Positions 25,205 through 38,008 of a stretch of 64,000 nucleotides of DNA are shown here, piece after piece; the stretch's first letter is position 1, and the number at the start of each line of letters is the position of its first letter. This stretch comes from Pardosa pseudoannulata (taxonomy: Eukaryota; Arthropoda; Arachnida; Araneae; Lycosidae). Location: NCBI GenBank assembly GCA_032207245.1, contig CM063504.1:25068629-25132628 (forward strand). The letters are read 5' to 3'. Both the position numbers and the translations under genes were made by a program. Under the pieces are notes generated by a model that was not told the DNA's origin, did not search any database, and was given only the letters and a program-made list of their open reading frames with translations.

Positions 25205-25560
25205 ATAATAGTTTTCTATAAAAGTATTCCGTACATCGGATATTAGTGCAAATTTATCACACTGCAAACGTAAAGGCCTTGTTGGTTTATTATCAAAACG
25301 AAGAAATTTCATAATTTCCAGAAACCTATCTCTACTCATAGTTTCATAAAAAATTTGGTCCACAAATCTTGGAGCACAAACTAAGAATTGGTAAGTCCTT
25401 GGTGGCTAATGCCCCCCTTACATACAAAACGCTATGAATGCTTCCAGTTCTGCTAATAAAATAGTGAAAGAGTCATTATGAAGTTTACGCTTGGCTTCAG
25501 CATCAGTACACTCCTTTATGACATGTAAAAAATTTTCATTTATTATTAACTTCCATGCAC
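25205..25560 (-). pseudogene. piggyBac transposase remnant
   Basis: Minus-strand translation, with frame changes, gives ELEAFIAFCM, then MSRDRFLEIMKFLRFDN, then DKFALISDVRNTFIEN. These match in order the conserved region upstream of the first catalytic Asp in piggyBac-family transposases. The frame is broken by stops and indels, and the catalytic part is gone at the LTR junction. Inactive fossil. Confidence 0.8.
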
Positions 25561-27541
25561 TAAGACCTACCACATCCTTTTCCTTTGTTTGTATTTACTT
25601 TAGCAGGTGCAAATAAAAATAGTTTACAGAAGTAACAGTGTTCAGATAATACAATGGAATGTATTCACATTTCTTTGCTCTCAAGGGGTCAAAATGACAC
25701 CTGCCATATTTCTAGGTATAATCATTTGTTAGGGCTAAAAAAAATACGATTTTCATGAAATCTTTACTAATTCATAAGTCACAATGATTTAAGAATAGGA
25801 AAGATTAAGATATTGGCAAAAAAAAAGAAGAGCTGTCAAAGATAAAAGTTTACTAGGTGTCAAAATGACCCCTTCCATAATTCTAGAGTTAAAGCTTTAG
25901 GTTACACTGAGAGGAACAATGCTTTGAATGTTTAAAAAGAAAGTGTTGGTTTATCTCTTGCTTTTTGAATGTTATTACTGGTAAAGAAGTAAAATTTACT
26001 CTCGAAACATTTATTTATTTTTAAGTAACTGTAAAACTTCTGCATATATTAGGAATCATATTTTGTTATCTCTAATAATCTTCAAAATATATCCATCATT
26101 ATATAAGGTAAAATATTTTATTTCATATTTTTGATGAATATTCTTTGACTCTATCTGATCTGTACATTATAATATTTTCTAATAACATTTATGTACATTC
26201 ATTTGAACTAAATTTTCATACTTCTCAAAAATAATAATGCTTTTCAATATATTACATAAGAAATTAATTCTAATGCTTTTCTCTTAGAAGCTTTCACTAA
26301 GAAATTCATGGTTGTGTCAAGAGAAACTTCTAATATTGCTCTGCTTCTAGATTATGGATTCTGTAAACATCTATTTCATTTTACAAGACTGACTGAACTA
26401 AAAGGAGTTTAATAAGGATCTACAACTAATAAGCTGAATCACTGAAACACTTCAATAATCCAGGAGTCTTAATTCACTGACTATTCTCATCTAATGGTAT
26501 CTTGCTGCTTTTAATAAGATGAAGACTAGTGCAGAATTAGGAATTTCCAAGTTAATCAAGCTTTTTTATCAATTTAATATTGCCTTAATTAGTAACAATG
26601 AGATAAAGAGCTTTCATAGAAATTCATTACTTAATTTAAATTAATGGGTAATTAATATCGGTCTAATAACAAAATCTGATGATGATTAACTTAATCCTTT
26701 TAGCTACTAAAATAGGAAGGTGCAGTGAGCTTTAAATCAAACTATATATCTTTACACTATCTAATTATGAAGTAACTGCTTTAAAGATTTATTTTGGCTT
26801 AGTAATTGCTAAATTATGTCAGTGATTCTATACTTCTAATAACCCTATCAATGCATAATTTATTTTACTGCAGAATCTTTACTTATATTTTTCTATGGTA
26901 TGCTCAAGAAGATACTGAAATGAAACTTGAAGACTAAAATAACCAAGCTGAATTTATTTAATAATATCATTGCTTTGATGAATAAATATTCATTAATAAT
27001 GCTTATATTAAAAATAGTTAGGGTTATTAATATGAAAGTCTTTAACTTACTCATCTGCATATCTCATTGATCTATAAAATAAAAACCTGCTGTTTCTTTG
27101 AGAAGTACCTCAAATGGAGAAATTGCTCTCTAATACAATACTATTTCAAGCTAATTACATGCTTTTATTTATCATTAATATAATCTTATAACAAGTTTTT
27201 TTATTCTAAATTAACCAGACCAACTGGATGGCAAATTTTGTTATCATATTTCATTACTTTCTGATATTAATTTTTGACTTTTACTCAACATTCTCTTTAT
27301 ATTTTTATATATTTAGAAGTAATCAAAGGAGTAAATATATTAGTGAAATATTAATATTTTCAAGCCTGGAAAATATTCATACAAAATTTGAGTCATTAGC
27401 TGTAAGATTGTTTAAGTCCAGGATACATAAAATTTAATATTGACAAGATGACACATAATTTGCTTTCTTCAATCCATTCATCATTTATTTTAATCCTAAA
27501 TTAAAGAGAGTCATAATAGTTGTCTGAATGTATATATACGT

Positions 27542-27542
27542 A

Positions 27543-27589
<47 letters not shown>

Positions 27590-27596
27590 TTGCATC
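27542..27596. repeat. TG/TA microsatellite
   Basis: (TG)n followed by (TA)n in the intron; the open frame over it encodes only Y/I alternation. Confidence 0.9.
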
Positions 27597-30061
27597 CCAT
27601 TGCTGTTGAATTTAGCTGTTGTGAAAGGAAATGTATAGTAAAACAAATAAAAAAAATTGTATTTAAAAGATTCAATAATATTTACATAATTTTAACATTT
27701 ATATCTATTTATATCCAACTTAATTTGTATTTTTTAGCTTGAAAATTTAACTTACATTTTAGAATCTATATAGGAAACATCTCAAAGTTTATGATAATAC
27801 ATTATTTGCCATCTATTTTATTATTAACTCTATCAATTATTATGATTTTGGAAGAGAATTGTGACTGCCTCCTTTACATTTTATTTATTTATTTATGTAT
27901 ATTTACCATGGGATATTTTACTAAAATCATTCAAGTGTTTAACAAGCTTAAATTTTTAATTTCTTTTATTTTATAGAAAATGTTAATCTTTTCATTCATT
28001 ACATTATTGTTCTTTTTTTATTCTTTTACTGTTCTTATTTAGTAAAAACCATAATTATTGCTACTAATTTATGTACTTCAATCTGGTTTAAGTTATTAGA
28101 TCTAATTTTACATAATTTTCTCTTAATAACTTATTAATAATTTAGTCTCTTTTAAATTGTTACATATAATTTTAAACATTTTTCTATTAATAGCTTATTA
28201 ATAATTTTAATTTTAACAGCAAAGCTATTTTAATACTCTTAATATGTTACATAGATTGACATATTAATTATATTTACTAAGACTTGTATAACTGTTTATA
28301 TATTTAAATGTAACTTTTGTCAGCTTCAATATAACTAATTCTTAGATTTAAAGAAAGACTGGAGATTCGTTTAATTAACATATAAATTTAATTAACCAGT
28401 TGCATACAAATTATTCAGAAATATTTTAGCTGAGTCCAGCTTAGTTACTACAGACCTGGAGTGTGTTTACATGTGTATAAATGTGTACTATAGGTACAGG
28501 TCTGAATTGTGGCTGATGGGAATATAGGAGCTAGAAACTGATGAAAGCCTATTTTACTGCAACCTATGAAAACTAGAAATTTATATTTATAATATAAAAT
28601 CATTTTAACAATAAGTAAGGAATAATTAAAATATTATTTTATGTACAATAAATTCAATAAATTAAGAGATCATGAATTAAATATTGCCCGACAAAAGTAA
28701 GAACTTTTAAATTACATTATATAGTACACATCAATAACAACACTATCAAATTTTTATAAAACATTTACATCAAAATGGGTGATATGTTTCTTTCCGAGGA
28801 GATATTATTTCAAAAATTTACTTTTATTGTTATTTATCGTAATGTTTTGATGTCAAATTTTTACATTTTATTGAAAGTATATATTTTATTTCCCAATTCA
28901 ATTGATTGGTTAAATTGTTGAAATTTAAATAGCGTTTTCCCATAGCTGTTGAATTCATTTCAAATTAATAAGATTATTTCTTGATCAGTTTTCACTCAGT
29001 TAAAAACTGATAAAATTAGTAAAAGCGGCGGAATACCGACTGAAGTTTCATCCTACACCTTTCACTTTCCTAATAAACAATACTAATCGTTTTAACAGCA
29101 AATGTTTATTTAAGTCCCATATGTTGCTAGTTTCACCGTTTTTGTAACATATGCTAAGCAAACTAGGGATTAAATCGGTTTGCTCATTGGGAGCAGTGTA
29201 TTATAGTGTATGTAATATATGCATTTCGAAAAAATTTGTTTAGCTTTTAAAAAAAGGGAAAGTAATAGTTTGCAGTTGTCGTTCATTGACCCGTCATAAA
29301 TTTAGTTTGGCTATTTTAATATTTGGCATATAGAAATTTTTAAAGCTTTCAAAAGCTCTGATTTTTTGAAAATGCTAATGTACCTCGATGCTGTGATTTC
29401 TGTCATGATGTCGTACGGTGTAGACTTAAAATTTGCATCTGTATACGCTTTATTATATACCAAACAAAAGACTAAACAAAGAATCACACTGATGCCCTTT
29501 TGTTTTCTCATGAATCGTTCTTGACCGATTGGCATGTTAATAATGTATGTAAATAAAGCATTTTCACCCTCACCTAATGTTTAGTATGGCTCTCGAATGA
29601 GCTGAACACATTCCCTGAACAACTATTACATTTTTTTCTACGCTGAAATCACTATATTTTTCATTCTACATGGAATGAAAAGTATTATTCTTTTTTAAAA
29701 CGCACAAGAAAGAAACATTCCTTACATTACGGGGCCAATAATTAATGCACATTTTCTTACTTTATATAGTACGAAATGAATAGGAAGTATTGGTACGAGT
29801 TTTGTACAAAAATTAAAGTCCGAAAGCTCTTTTTAGCCAAACAATGAAAATGCCGTAAAGGAAATAATTTATGCTAATAATCTTGACTGTATTGTCGCAT
29901 ACATGGAAAATGTGTAGCATGCAGGTTACAAAATCTGATTACAGTATTAAATTAGAGGAGGAAAAGATAGTATGCTCGAAAATAGACTTAAATACAAAGC
30001 AAATTTCTATAGCTCACACCGAAGCATATTTTGAATCAATCCGTATACTGTACCTAAAAGC

Positions 30062-30352
30062 GCCTCCACACTATGGTCCACTGCAAGCCATCACCACCGT
30101 CTGGAGGGGCTTTGGGCTTACCGTGGCTAATGGCGGCAGACGATAAAATAGCCTTGGCGGACGATGGCTTCGGAGGCGGTTTTTCTCCAAAGATCAAAGG
30201 CAGCCAGATGCGCAACTTAAGTGTGCAGTAGACACTATGGACGAATCAATGCGCTCATCTCATTCAGTGGCCCAGCGTGTAGATACGACCCGTGAACCAT
30301 CGTTCGAGGTCACCATCAGGAAGTGGTGAACAACTGGCCATAGTATGGAGGC
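30062..30352. mobile_element. 291-bp inverted-repeat element (MITE-like)
   Basis: The left end GCCTCCACACTATGG and the right end, reverse-complemented, GCCTCCATACTATGG differ at one base of 15. The interior is GC-rich compared with its surroundings and has no transposase. No clear target duplication, so the superfamily is undetermined. Confidence 0.6.
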
Positions 30353-31021
30353 TACATAAGACTTGGATTTAGGGATTTTCTTTTTCGTATGAGGGGATGA
30401 GTGCTGAACTGTAGATGCCATCAGCTTGTTGACTGGTGCATTCTTGGATATTTTCTTTTCTCAGCCCAAAGATTTGGCGGTCTAATGTATTCTACGAATA
30501 CATTCCTTGTTAGTCTTAAAAAGGAACGTCTGACAAAGGTTGTTATCACCCATGAACAAGTTCGATTTGACTAACGTGAGGAAGTTCACAAATTATTACC
30601 CTTGTTTACAGGTCAGATTCATAAAATGTTCTTTATGTAGTTTAGGTGTAGATCGAAATTTCATTTCGTTTAGTGACTACTGCTGCTCGCTATGAACATA
30701 TTTCTAGTCCATATAACTCTGTGCACAGGTCTAGGTTTGAATACCCGTTTGTGTTTCGTTGTGCTTAAGTTGCGAAAAAATTCTAGGGTTGAGTGAATTT
30801 ATAAATCTGTTGCCGGTTAGGCCTGATAAGTAAAAGTTTTTGAATAACGTCCTACATATCAGAGAAATATATGTAGGAGATACGAAAAAAAAACTGAAGT
30901 AAATAAAATTTGTAACTTATTACGCCAACTCTCAAGAACTATTTTGAGAAAGGGAAGAGGAGTTTATACTCTGAGTCAAAACTATACAACCTAATCATAT
31001 AAATCTTCTGGTGTTGTATGC

Positions 31022-31023
<2 letters not shown>

Positions 31024-31105
<82 letters not shown>
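31024..31105. repeat. (TA)n microsatellite
   Basis: About 80 bp of uninterrupted TA dinucleotide in intron 11. Confidence 0.95.
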
Positions 31106-31109
<4 letters not shown>

Positions 31110-31373
31110 CTACACTTTTTTTTGGCATAGGAGTTAGCACAGTGCTTCTCAAGGGGGAGTATATAGTTTTTCAGGTAGGCATTTGGTTTTTCAAAGAGCA
31201 ATTAAATGTTTAACCCTTTCAAGCTAGGTGGTATAATATATGAGGGCGCCGATTCAAATGCAGCTTAGGGCTTGGTTGTCTGAGAAGAAAGAAATCTATC
31301 TTTTGTCTGCAATAGAATCCAGTCTCTAACGAAAAGAAGAGCAGCTGTTATTTCATTTGCCGAAGTCGTCTAT

Positions 31374-31376
<3 letters not shown>

Positions 31377-31407
<31 letters not shown>
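31377..31407. repeat. (TA)n microsatellite
   Basis: About 30 bp of TA repeats followed by a short TG run in intron 11. Confidence 0.9.
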
Positions 31408-31408
<1 letters not shown>

Positions 31409-32755
31409 GTGTGTGTGATCATCATCAAATACATCAAAATTATTACACTTTAATATCTCATAAAAATTATCCTCTTTCCCATTCTTATTCCTTCAAATTT
31501 ATTCTCCCAGCCACAAAATATCTTAACTAAAGGAGTGTCCTCTACTTAAAATTCTTCCAACCCATTTCTCAAAACTTTCTCTGCAATAAATGCAAGTTTT
31601 CTGTCCACTCTCCGTATTTTCCAGCTGTCTTCGGTTCACTTTTCAATTATCCAAATTCCTTTTGACTGTTGATAATGCTGATTAAGGAGCTTCCCTCTTG
31701 GAAATTAGTCTCAGCGTCTCGCTCTGGGGTCCAAACTTGTAATCCACGAATTTCATGTATTTTCTGTCTTTTGCCGCCTTTGATAGGACACCTGTCGATC
31801 TCTTAACTCAATGAAAGTTTTTTTTAACGGATTCGCCGTTCTCTACAATGTGCCACGACTGTTTACTTCAATAGTTTAACTGCCTAGGCTTCTTGCCCTG
31901 GCAAGTAAATACAATAGGGGCTTAATTCGATGTGACCGCCGGATTAATTTTCGCCGTGTTATATACACACATATATATATACAACAAAGCTATTAAATGC
32001 ATGTCAAAATACGTTGCCAAATTTAGCTTTTGAATTCATTGACTTTTCAGATTAATTCTCTGACATAATAAATAAATCATGTACACATTGCTTCATGGAT
32101 TTATTGGGTTGCTAAACTGTTGAAGAATAACTCTTCATCTATGGTTTTTTTTTACTATGTTTATTGTGGAATTAATAAAATATGTGGTAAAATAATGAAA
32201 CACAAATCGCAAATAATTAAAGCCATTTATCATGGCTACGTTTTAACCCTTTGGATTTTATCAATGACTTAAACATCATAAAACTTCGCCCGATTTTTCC
32301 AAAATCCCTTGAATTACATGATCTACTATCGTAAATGAAGTCCGTTTACAAATTGAACACTACACGACAGCTCATTTAAAGAATTTTAGAAAAAAAATAA
32401 AGCTACTGGTCCTTTTTTAACTATTTCTTCGTATTTAGCTGTAGAAATAGTCCATATAATCAGAAATATCGAAAATTTAAGATTTAATGTGGCAAATTTG
32501 AAATTTGAAAATTTGCAATTTGCCACATTTCATTTGATATATTTGCAGTAGTAGGAACAAAAAGGCTGAAAGTTAAAATTTTATCCGATTTTTTTAAGGG
32601 GAGGGGTTAACATCTTAACGGGCTTCAAAAGTGGATTTCTGAGGCTCTTTTTTTTTGGGGGGGGGGATATTTCGGATAGATTCAAACTGTGAATTTCGTG
32701 CAAATGAACATGAATGTCCATGTTGAAATTTCCAGACCCCCTATTATACCAGGCC

Positions 32756-33100
32756 TGTTGAGAGAACACAAAGAACAAGGCACCAGATACAAACGAGCGA
32801 AGACTTACCCTTTTGCTGAATCTTTATTTACAGTACTATTTTTTCTAAGAACAATTCATATATGCCCAATATGGCGTCTCAATATGACAAAGCAAATCCC
32901 TGCTTCCGATGATTATATGCTGTTCTCTCCGTCTTTGCCTGCTCTCTTTCTGAGGGGGCCTCCAAATCTGCAGAACAAGTCCGATGACCAGTGTTGCCAG
33001 GGCCAAAGACGACTGCCCAACGTTAGCAACCCCTCTTGTCCAGTGGGGTTGAGTCAGTCTCCCGCGCTGACGTTGTCCAGTAGTGTAACTAATTGTTACA
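32756..33100 (-). mobile_element. Solo LTR-like sequence
   Basis: On the minus strand a 345-bp block begins TGTAACAATTAGTTACAC and ends CTCTCAACA (TG...CA borders), with GTAAATAAAGATTC as a polyadenylation-type signal about 75 bp before the end. It is GC-richer than its surroundings. No matching 5-bp target duplication and no adjacent gag/pol remnant were seen. Confidence 0.5.
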
Positions 33101-33170
33101 CCCCCACGTGTAATAGATCATCTGGACGCCGTGGCATGGCACGCGTGCATTCACGCAATCAATCCATTCC

Positions 33171-33171
<1 letters not shown>

Positions 33172-33256
<85 letters not shown>

Positions 33257-33267
33257 GAGAGAGAGAC
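33172..33267. repeat. (TA)n(GA)n microsatellite
   Basis: About 80 bp of TA repeats followed by a short GA run. The upstream open frame simply reads through it. Confidence 0.95.
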
Positions 33268-34303
33268 AAGAAAATTCATCCTAAGTCGATATTTAGAACA
33301 TTCCATGTAGTTAAATTGTTCATATTTTCAAAGGCAGATTTTTCGTTACATTTTGTATATCAGGGTTACATTTATTTCTAAAAGAGCTGTAGATATACAA
33401 GCCCGCTGTCAAAAGAAACTGACTTACTTTACATAATTATAACTCTGCAATTACGTTTATTTTTTCTGTTGCAAAGGAAAGCTTATAATTACATTCCAAC
33501 AGTTTTATTTTTCTATGGGATAATTTTGACATATATTATAGGTTTGTGATCTAGCATAAGTGTTTTTTAAGTACGCCATTCATAATACTAACACCTGAAT
33601 GAAATACAAAGAACGACGGCAGAAAATAACTGTCGTGTGGAGGAAAAATATCAATGTAGTTAAAATAAAAAATATTTTCATTAAATTTTGTCATGTTTAG
33701 ATTTAAATATGTATAGATATTAAAAAAAACTGCTTAAACTAGTACTTCAAAGGTCTTTCTCTAACGAATGTATTTTTATCTTAAGAAATGCCTTTTGCAT
33801 TTTTATACATGAGTGCAGTGGATATTTGCGTTTAAATATTCAAGGGCAAGAAACCTGAGTATAAATAAACATCAAATTATCTTTTTAAAGAGCATAGGAA
33901 CTTTCTACTGGCAATCTAAAAATTTCGGGTTTGACGAACAGTCCCAAATGCATCCTCTTAACCCCTCCCCCTCTACCTCAGAAGGGGTGGATCACAGGAA
34001 TTTAGGATGTAGAGAAAAAAATTTTTTACAAACCTGTTTTCCGTATTTAAAAAAATGAACTTAAAATTAATATATTTAATTTTATTAAAGAACAAATTAG
34101 GAAAAGAAGAATGTAAAAAATACTGATTAACTATATATATGCCCTATAATAATATGTTCTGTATACAGTTTTCTGAAATGTAAAATATAAAAAAAGGAGT
34201 TATAAAATACTAAGAGAAGCTTTATCTTTTTTTCACGTAAATACTCATAATTTCAGAAATGTTACATTGTTTATCCAAGATATTATTGCTAGTAATCCTA
34301 AAT

Positions 34304-34973
34304 CAATAGTTCTCAATGGAGAGCGATACCGGCTCCCGGTTGGAGATGGGATGCTGGTGGGCTGTGAACTTGTTTCTTTCTGTAGGGCGGAGATGTGAGC
34401 AGGCTTTGGCTTTCAAACTTAATTTTAAAAATACTAAATAAATTTAATACATTAATCATCTTATTTACACGATTTTTACCAGTAATAAAAAAAACTTACT
34501 CGGTGGTATCAGAACCAGTTATTTTCATTCCCTATGTTCTGTATGGAATTGGGCCGACATTCAGAAAAATATATTTAGTCGACAGCATTCGTTTGGTTTG
34601 GTTTGGATTGCTACGGTTTACTCTTTTACAACGCGAGAGCTATTGAGACCGGGACCTACTACTTAAAGCCGATTCCGAACGGCTACAAACATCTATGCCC
34701 CAGTGGGATTCGAACCCACTAACTCCAGATTCGAAGGTCAGCACCCTAACCACTCAGTCATAGTTTTCATTTGAGCGTTGCTTCAGCGTGTCTCAGTAAC
34801 AAAAATTTGATTTGTAACTCTATTGAAGAAAATTACTTAAACATTTTGCCTCTTATAATTGAAAACTTCTCCTAACTTAACTTTAAATTACCGGATTTTT
34901 TTACAAAGGGGGGCGTTGAACACACTTTAGCTTCGTAGGGGAGCGATAGCTATAAAAAGGTAGAGAATCGCTG
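34304..34973. mobile_element. hAT-like non-autonomous transposon
   Basis: The element is bracketed by a perfect 8-bp direct repeat TCCTAAAT (34,296-34,303 and 34,974-34,981), the target-site size of hAT transposons. Ends are imperfect inverted repeats: left CAATAGTTCTCAATG, right (reverse-complemented) CAGCGATTCTCTACC, with a shared inner CGATA / ATCGCTCCC region. A SINE at about 34,580-34,775 is inserted within it. No transposase coding region is recognisable. Confidence 0.8.
34580..34775 (-). mobile_element. tRNA-derived SINE (family A, copy 1)
   Basis: Minus strand: the tRNA-like head ATGACTGAGTGGTTAGGGTG resembles a Leu/Ser-type D arm, followed by B-box GGTTCGAATCC. A body follows containing GGCTTTAAGTAGTAGGTC and CGTTGTAAAAGAG, ending in CCAAACCAAACC. 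The body recurs in a plus-strand copy near 61,968-62,125. It lies inside the hAT-like element. Confidence 0.75.
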
Positions 34974-35289
34974 TCCTAAATAATTCAAATGTTATTGTAC
35001 CACTGCTGATTGCAGAACATTTGTATGCTAGTTAAATATATGTTCAGGTCGTGAGGTACGCCCCTAAGAGATGCTTTTCTTCTTATTTTATTAATAAGTA
35101 ACATTTTATCTATTTTTGTCGCTAACAGTACTTTTAAAAAATTGTAAATAAACGGTCGACATTCAAAGCTAGGGACCGATTTACAAAGGAATTTGATGTA
35201 GAAACCATATAACTTCTGTGTATGCCTATTTAAATTAAACACATTTATTAATTTCATAATGCGTCTGTAATGTATGAAGTGGTAGCGTA

Positions 35290-35640
35290 TAAGTCAGGCA
35301 ACTGATTTTACACAGCACACAGACATTTATTTATACACAGTACATTTACAGATACATTTCAAAAACAAAATATCCCTCCGATCATCGCAGACCGCTCTCT
35401 CCTCTGTTGTCAACCGCAAACCTCGAAATTTTATTAGTCCAACACACAGTCATTCTCGCATTGCCAACGGATCCTTAGAACTTATAAGAGTTCCGCCCAC
35501 GTCATCAAAATTATCATTTGCACATTCCATTGCCTTGAATATTGAAAGTTAGTATTGTTTCTCTAGTGAACGGTGTATCTGAATAGAGCTCAAATGCTGC
35601 CATCTGACGAGAATCTGCAGCCTCAATAACCGTCATATGA
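35290..35640 (-). mobile_element. Possible LTR or retroelement fragment
   Basis: A GC-richer 350-bp stretch. Its minus strand carries TATAAATAAATGTCTGTGTG near the end, similar in layout to the two LTRs upstream. Borders are not clear and no coding remnant is present, so this is only a suggestion. Confidence 0.3.
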
Positions 35641-36299
35641 AAATTTTTATTTATATAGATATTTCGTTAAATATCATTGAAGGATGATCAATGAGGATAT
35701 TTAAGACGTCAAGATTAAAGTTTCCATTTACGTTTGTGGTGTCATTCCCACAAACTTTTCGTGTAGCGAAACAGTAGACCGTAGCGTTCCAAACCAAAAC
35801 AAAAGCTTTTGCTTTAGCACAGACCTAGCGCTAAAACTAGTCAAAATGGATTCAAGCATGGTCAAAATTAGTATTTCCGTTGAGAACTGAAGACCGAAAG
35901 CTTTTGCTATTAAATATTTCCTTTAATCGTATAAGAAAGTAAAAATGGGTTCCTGTGCACAAATAGAAATCTCTATTACCCTTATAGCAACATTGTAGCA
36001 ATACTTTTTAAAGATTAATGTAAAGTTATAAGATTTTCATGTCTGTTCTTAGTTGTCCATATTCGAAAATAATTAATGACTAGAATCTTTTCAAGAATCA
36101 CCGTATCATATATGAAAATTTGAACAAAATGTATTTCCTTTAAAGTAGTTAGCACAAACTTATTGCGATCGTAATAAGAATACAGGGAAAAAAAAACCTG
36201 CTCCTCCAGCAACAAAAAAGAAACTATCAGCATAATATATCGACTGCTCAGTTTTAAATGGAAATATTTAAAAATTCAGAGTTTTGAGATATTGGCATT

Positions 36300-36656
36300 T
36301 TAATTTTTAACATTGCTCAGAAAACTTCAGTTGTTTACATCGCATGAATTTCAGATTTGTGTTACAGATTGTTTCTATTTTACAAATTTCAAATTCATAT
36401 GTGTCTCAAATTTTAGGTTTCTGTCCTTTTGAACTGGGCCATTGATATTTGCGCGTAATTATTTTGGTATTTATTTTAATGGCTAACATTGCTCAAGAAA
36501 CTTCAGTTGTTTACATCACATAAATTTCAGATTTGTGACATAGATTGTATCTATTTTACAAATTTCAAATTCATATGTGTCTCAAATTTTAGGTTTCTGT
36601 CCTTTTGAACTGGGTCATAGATATATGTGCGTAGTTATTTTGGTATTTATTTTACT
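36300..36656. repeat. 176-bp tandem duplication in intron 11
   Basis: AACATTGCTC occurs at 36,309 and 36,485, and AGGTTTCTGTCCTTTTGAAC at 36,415 and 36,591, both 176 bp apart. The two units are highly similar with scattered differences. Non-coding. Confidence 0.9.
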
Positions 36657-38008
36657 GAGTTTTGCACTTACAAAATCATGTCTAACATCATCAAAATTTA
36701 ATCTTTGTGCCATTTCTGTTGAAGAGAGTGATAATAACCTTGATTGGATAATTAAGGTTCTAAAGAATATTTTACCCTTTCGATCCGACTTTGCACGATC
36801 AAAATTTAACTATGAAAAACAGTTTAATTTATTGTTGACATGCTGAGAGAAATATTAAATTTAACTTCTCTCACTTTCTCGGACAAATGTCCCAATCGTG
36901 TGGTGAACTTAAACTATTTGTCCCAATCGTCTAAGAGATTAGACAAATCGAAACTTATGTACTGGGTGTACTGAAAAATATAAGTATGGCATTTGAAATT
37001 CGAATGTGTTGCCAGGTTACTTTAGTCCCATTATTTAAGCCCAATACTTTAAGAACAATGAAAACACAAAAAACCATTTTAAAGTTTTTACTCAGCAGAG
37101 AATAAAATTTAATCAAGTATGTATATGTTCATATGGCCGAAGGGGTAAATCATTTCAATAAAGAGAAAGACATTTAATCGGATACTAGTAGTGTAAAAAT
37201 AATGAAAAATATCCCTTTTTTTAAGCTCTTAAAAGTGCGATTTCATGTAATATATGATGAATTCATCTTATTATAAAGCCTCTTCAAAGTAGGGGTCTGG
37301 GTATGTGCGCCGATCAGGTCCTCACCGGGTACCCTTGCGATTACCCTGCATACAGATCTCGGAAATTAGTCACAACTCTTCCTCATCTGTAATTTGGCAT
37401 GCACGTCAAACCCAGGCATAAATTTGTTAATGGACCTCATACTGCAGACTATCAGAGGGTCGATTAATGTCTTAGAAAATTATAAATAAAGTAATTCATG
37501 TTCAACTTCTTGACGGCTTTCACAGTCAAAAATAGTTACCAAACACTAAAGATTAAAAAAAAAATAGCATCTGTAAGGTTGAAATGATTATCAATAATCA
37601 CATAACACTCTTTTTAAGTCAGTAAAAAAAAAAAAGTTTATTACGCTGCGTCTATTAATCGTTGCTATAGATTAATGAATAAAATACTGGGTGAATAAAC
37701 TTTATAAACCATCTCTTTCATTTTATAGTCAATGATTTCTAGTAATTTTTATTCTTTTAGTGATATCTATTTCAGTAATACTTTCTTTTTTTTTATAGCT
37801 GCATGTTCCTAACTGTTATTTAATAACTTTGTAAAATGATGTAGTTTATATCCAACTTTTTTAAAGTTTTGTATTTTATAAATATAGTTGCCATTCACAG
37901 TTTTATTTAATATTTTATTATTGCTATATAATAGGTATAATTTTACAAGGGAGGCAGTCATAATACTAACGTATATTTCTCTATATTGTGGTACATCTTT
38001 TGTTTCAG

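Larger units (their letters stand above)
24503..25888 (-). mobile_element. piggyBac-like transposon, truncated and interrupted
   Basis: Both ends abut TTAA (24,499-24,502 and 25,889-25,892), the piggyBac target site. The left end is CACTAGAATTACGG and the right end, reverse-complemented, is CTCTAGAATTATGG. Both ends carry an inner GTCATTTTGAC block. A minus-strand transposase remnant (about 25,205-25,560) supports the assignment. An LTR (24,747-25,180) sits inside the element. Most of the transposase downstream of the remnant is missing, so the element cannot be active. Confidence 0.85.
23999..38008 (+). other. Intron 11 (14 kb, transposon-rich)
   Basis: Largest intron in the window. It holds a piggyBac-like element split by an LTR, a 291-bp inverted-repeat element, a solo LTR, a hAT-like element containing a SINE, an LTR-like stretch, a 176-bp tandem duplication and several TA microsatellites (listed separately). 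The stretches 25.9-30.0 and 31.4-32.5 kb are AT-rich with nothing assignable. A moderately GC-rich block at 31,670-31,960 and another at 37,280-37,440 may be old repeats. Additional small phase-1 exons cannot be excluded. Confidence 0.55.

Noticed and set aside
24859..25208. Overlapping 87-104-codon frames on both strands
   Set aside because: They fall in the GC-rich LTR inside the piggyBac-like element; lack of stops reflects base composition, and no domain is visible.
29311..30146. Short frames on either strand near a possible intronic gene
   Set aside because: No conserved domain, start context or splice partner; the plus-strand frame ends inside the inverted-repeat element.
32689..33255. 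188-codon plus-strand frame
   Set aside because: Reads antisense through an LTR-like block and then into a TA microsatellite; no protein features.
34690..34770. Functional tRNA gene on the minus strand
   Set aside because: It has an A-box-like and a B-box, but it is fused to a SINE body that recurs elsewhere, sits in a transposon and lacks a convincing full cloverleaf.
37888..38008. Hydrophobic N-terminal extension of exon 12, possibly a signal peptide or alternative start
   Set aside because: It is intron sequence ahead of a good TTTGTTTCAG acceptor, has no ATG at its opening, and the acceptor phase fits exons 10 and 11 exactly.
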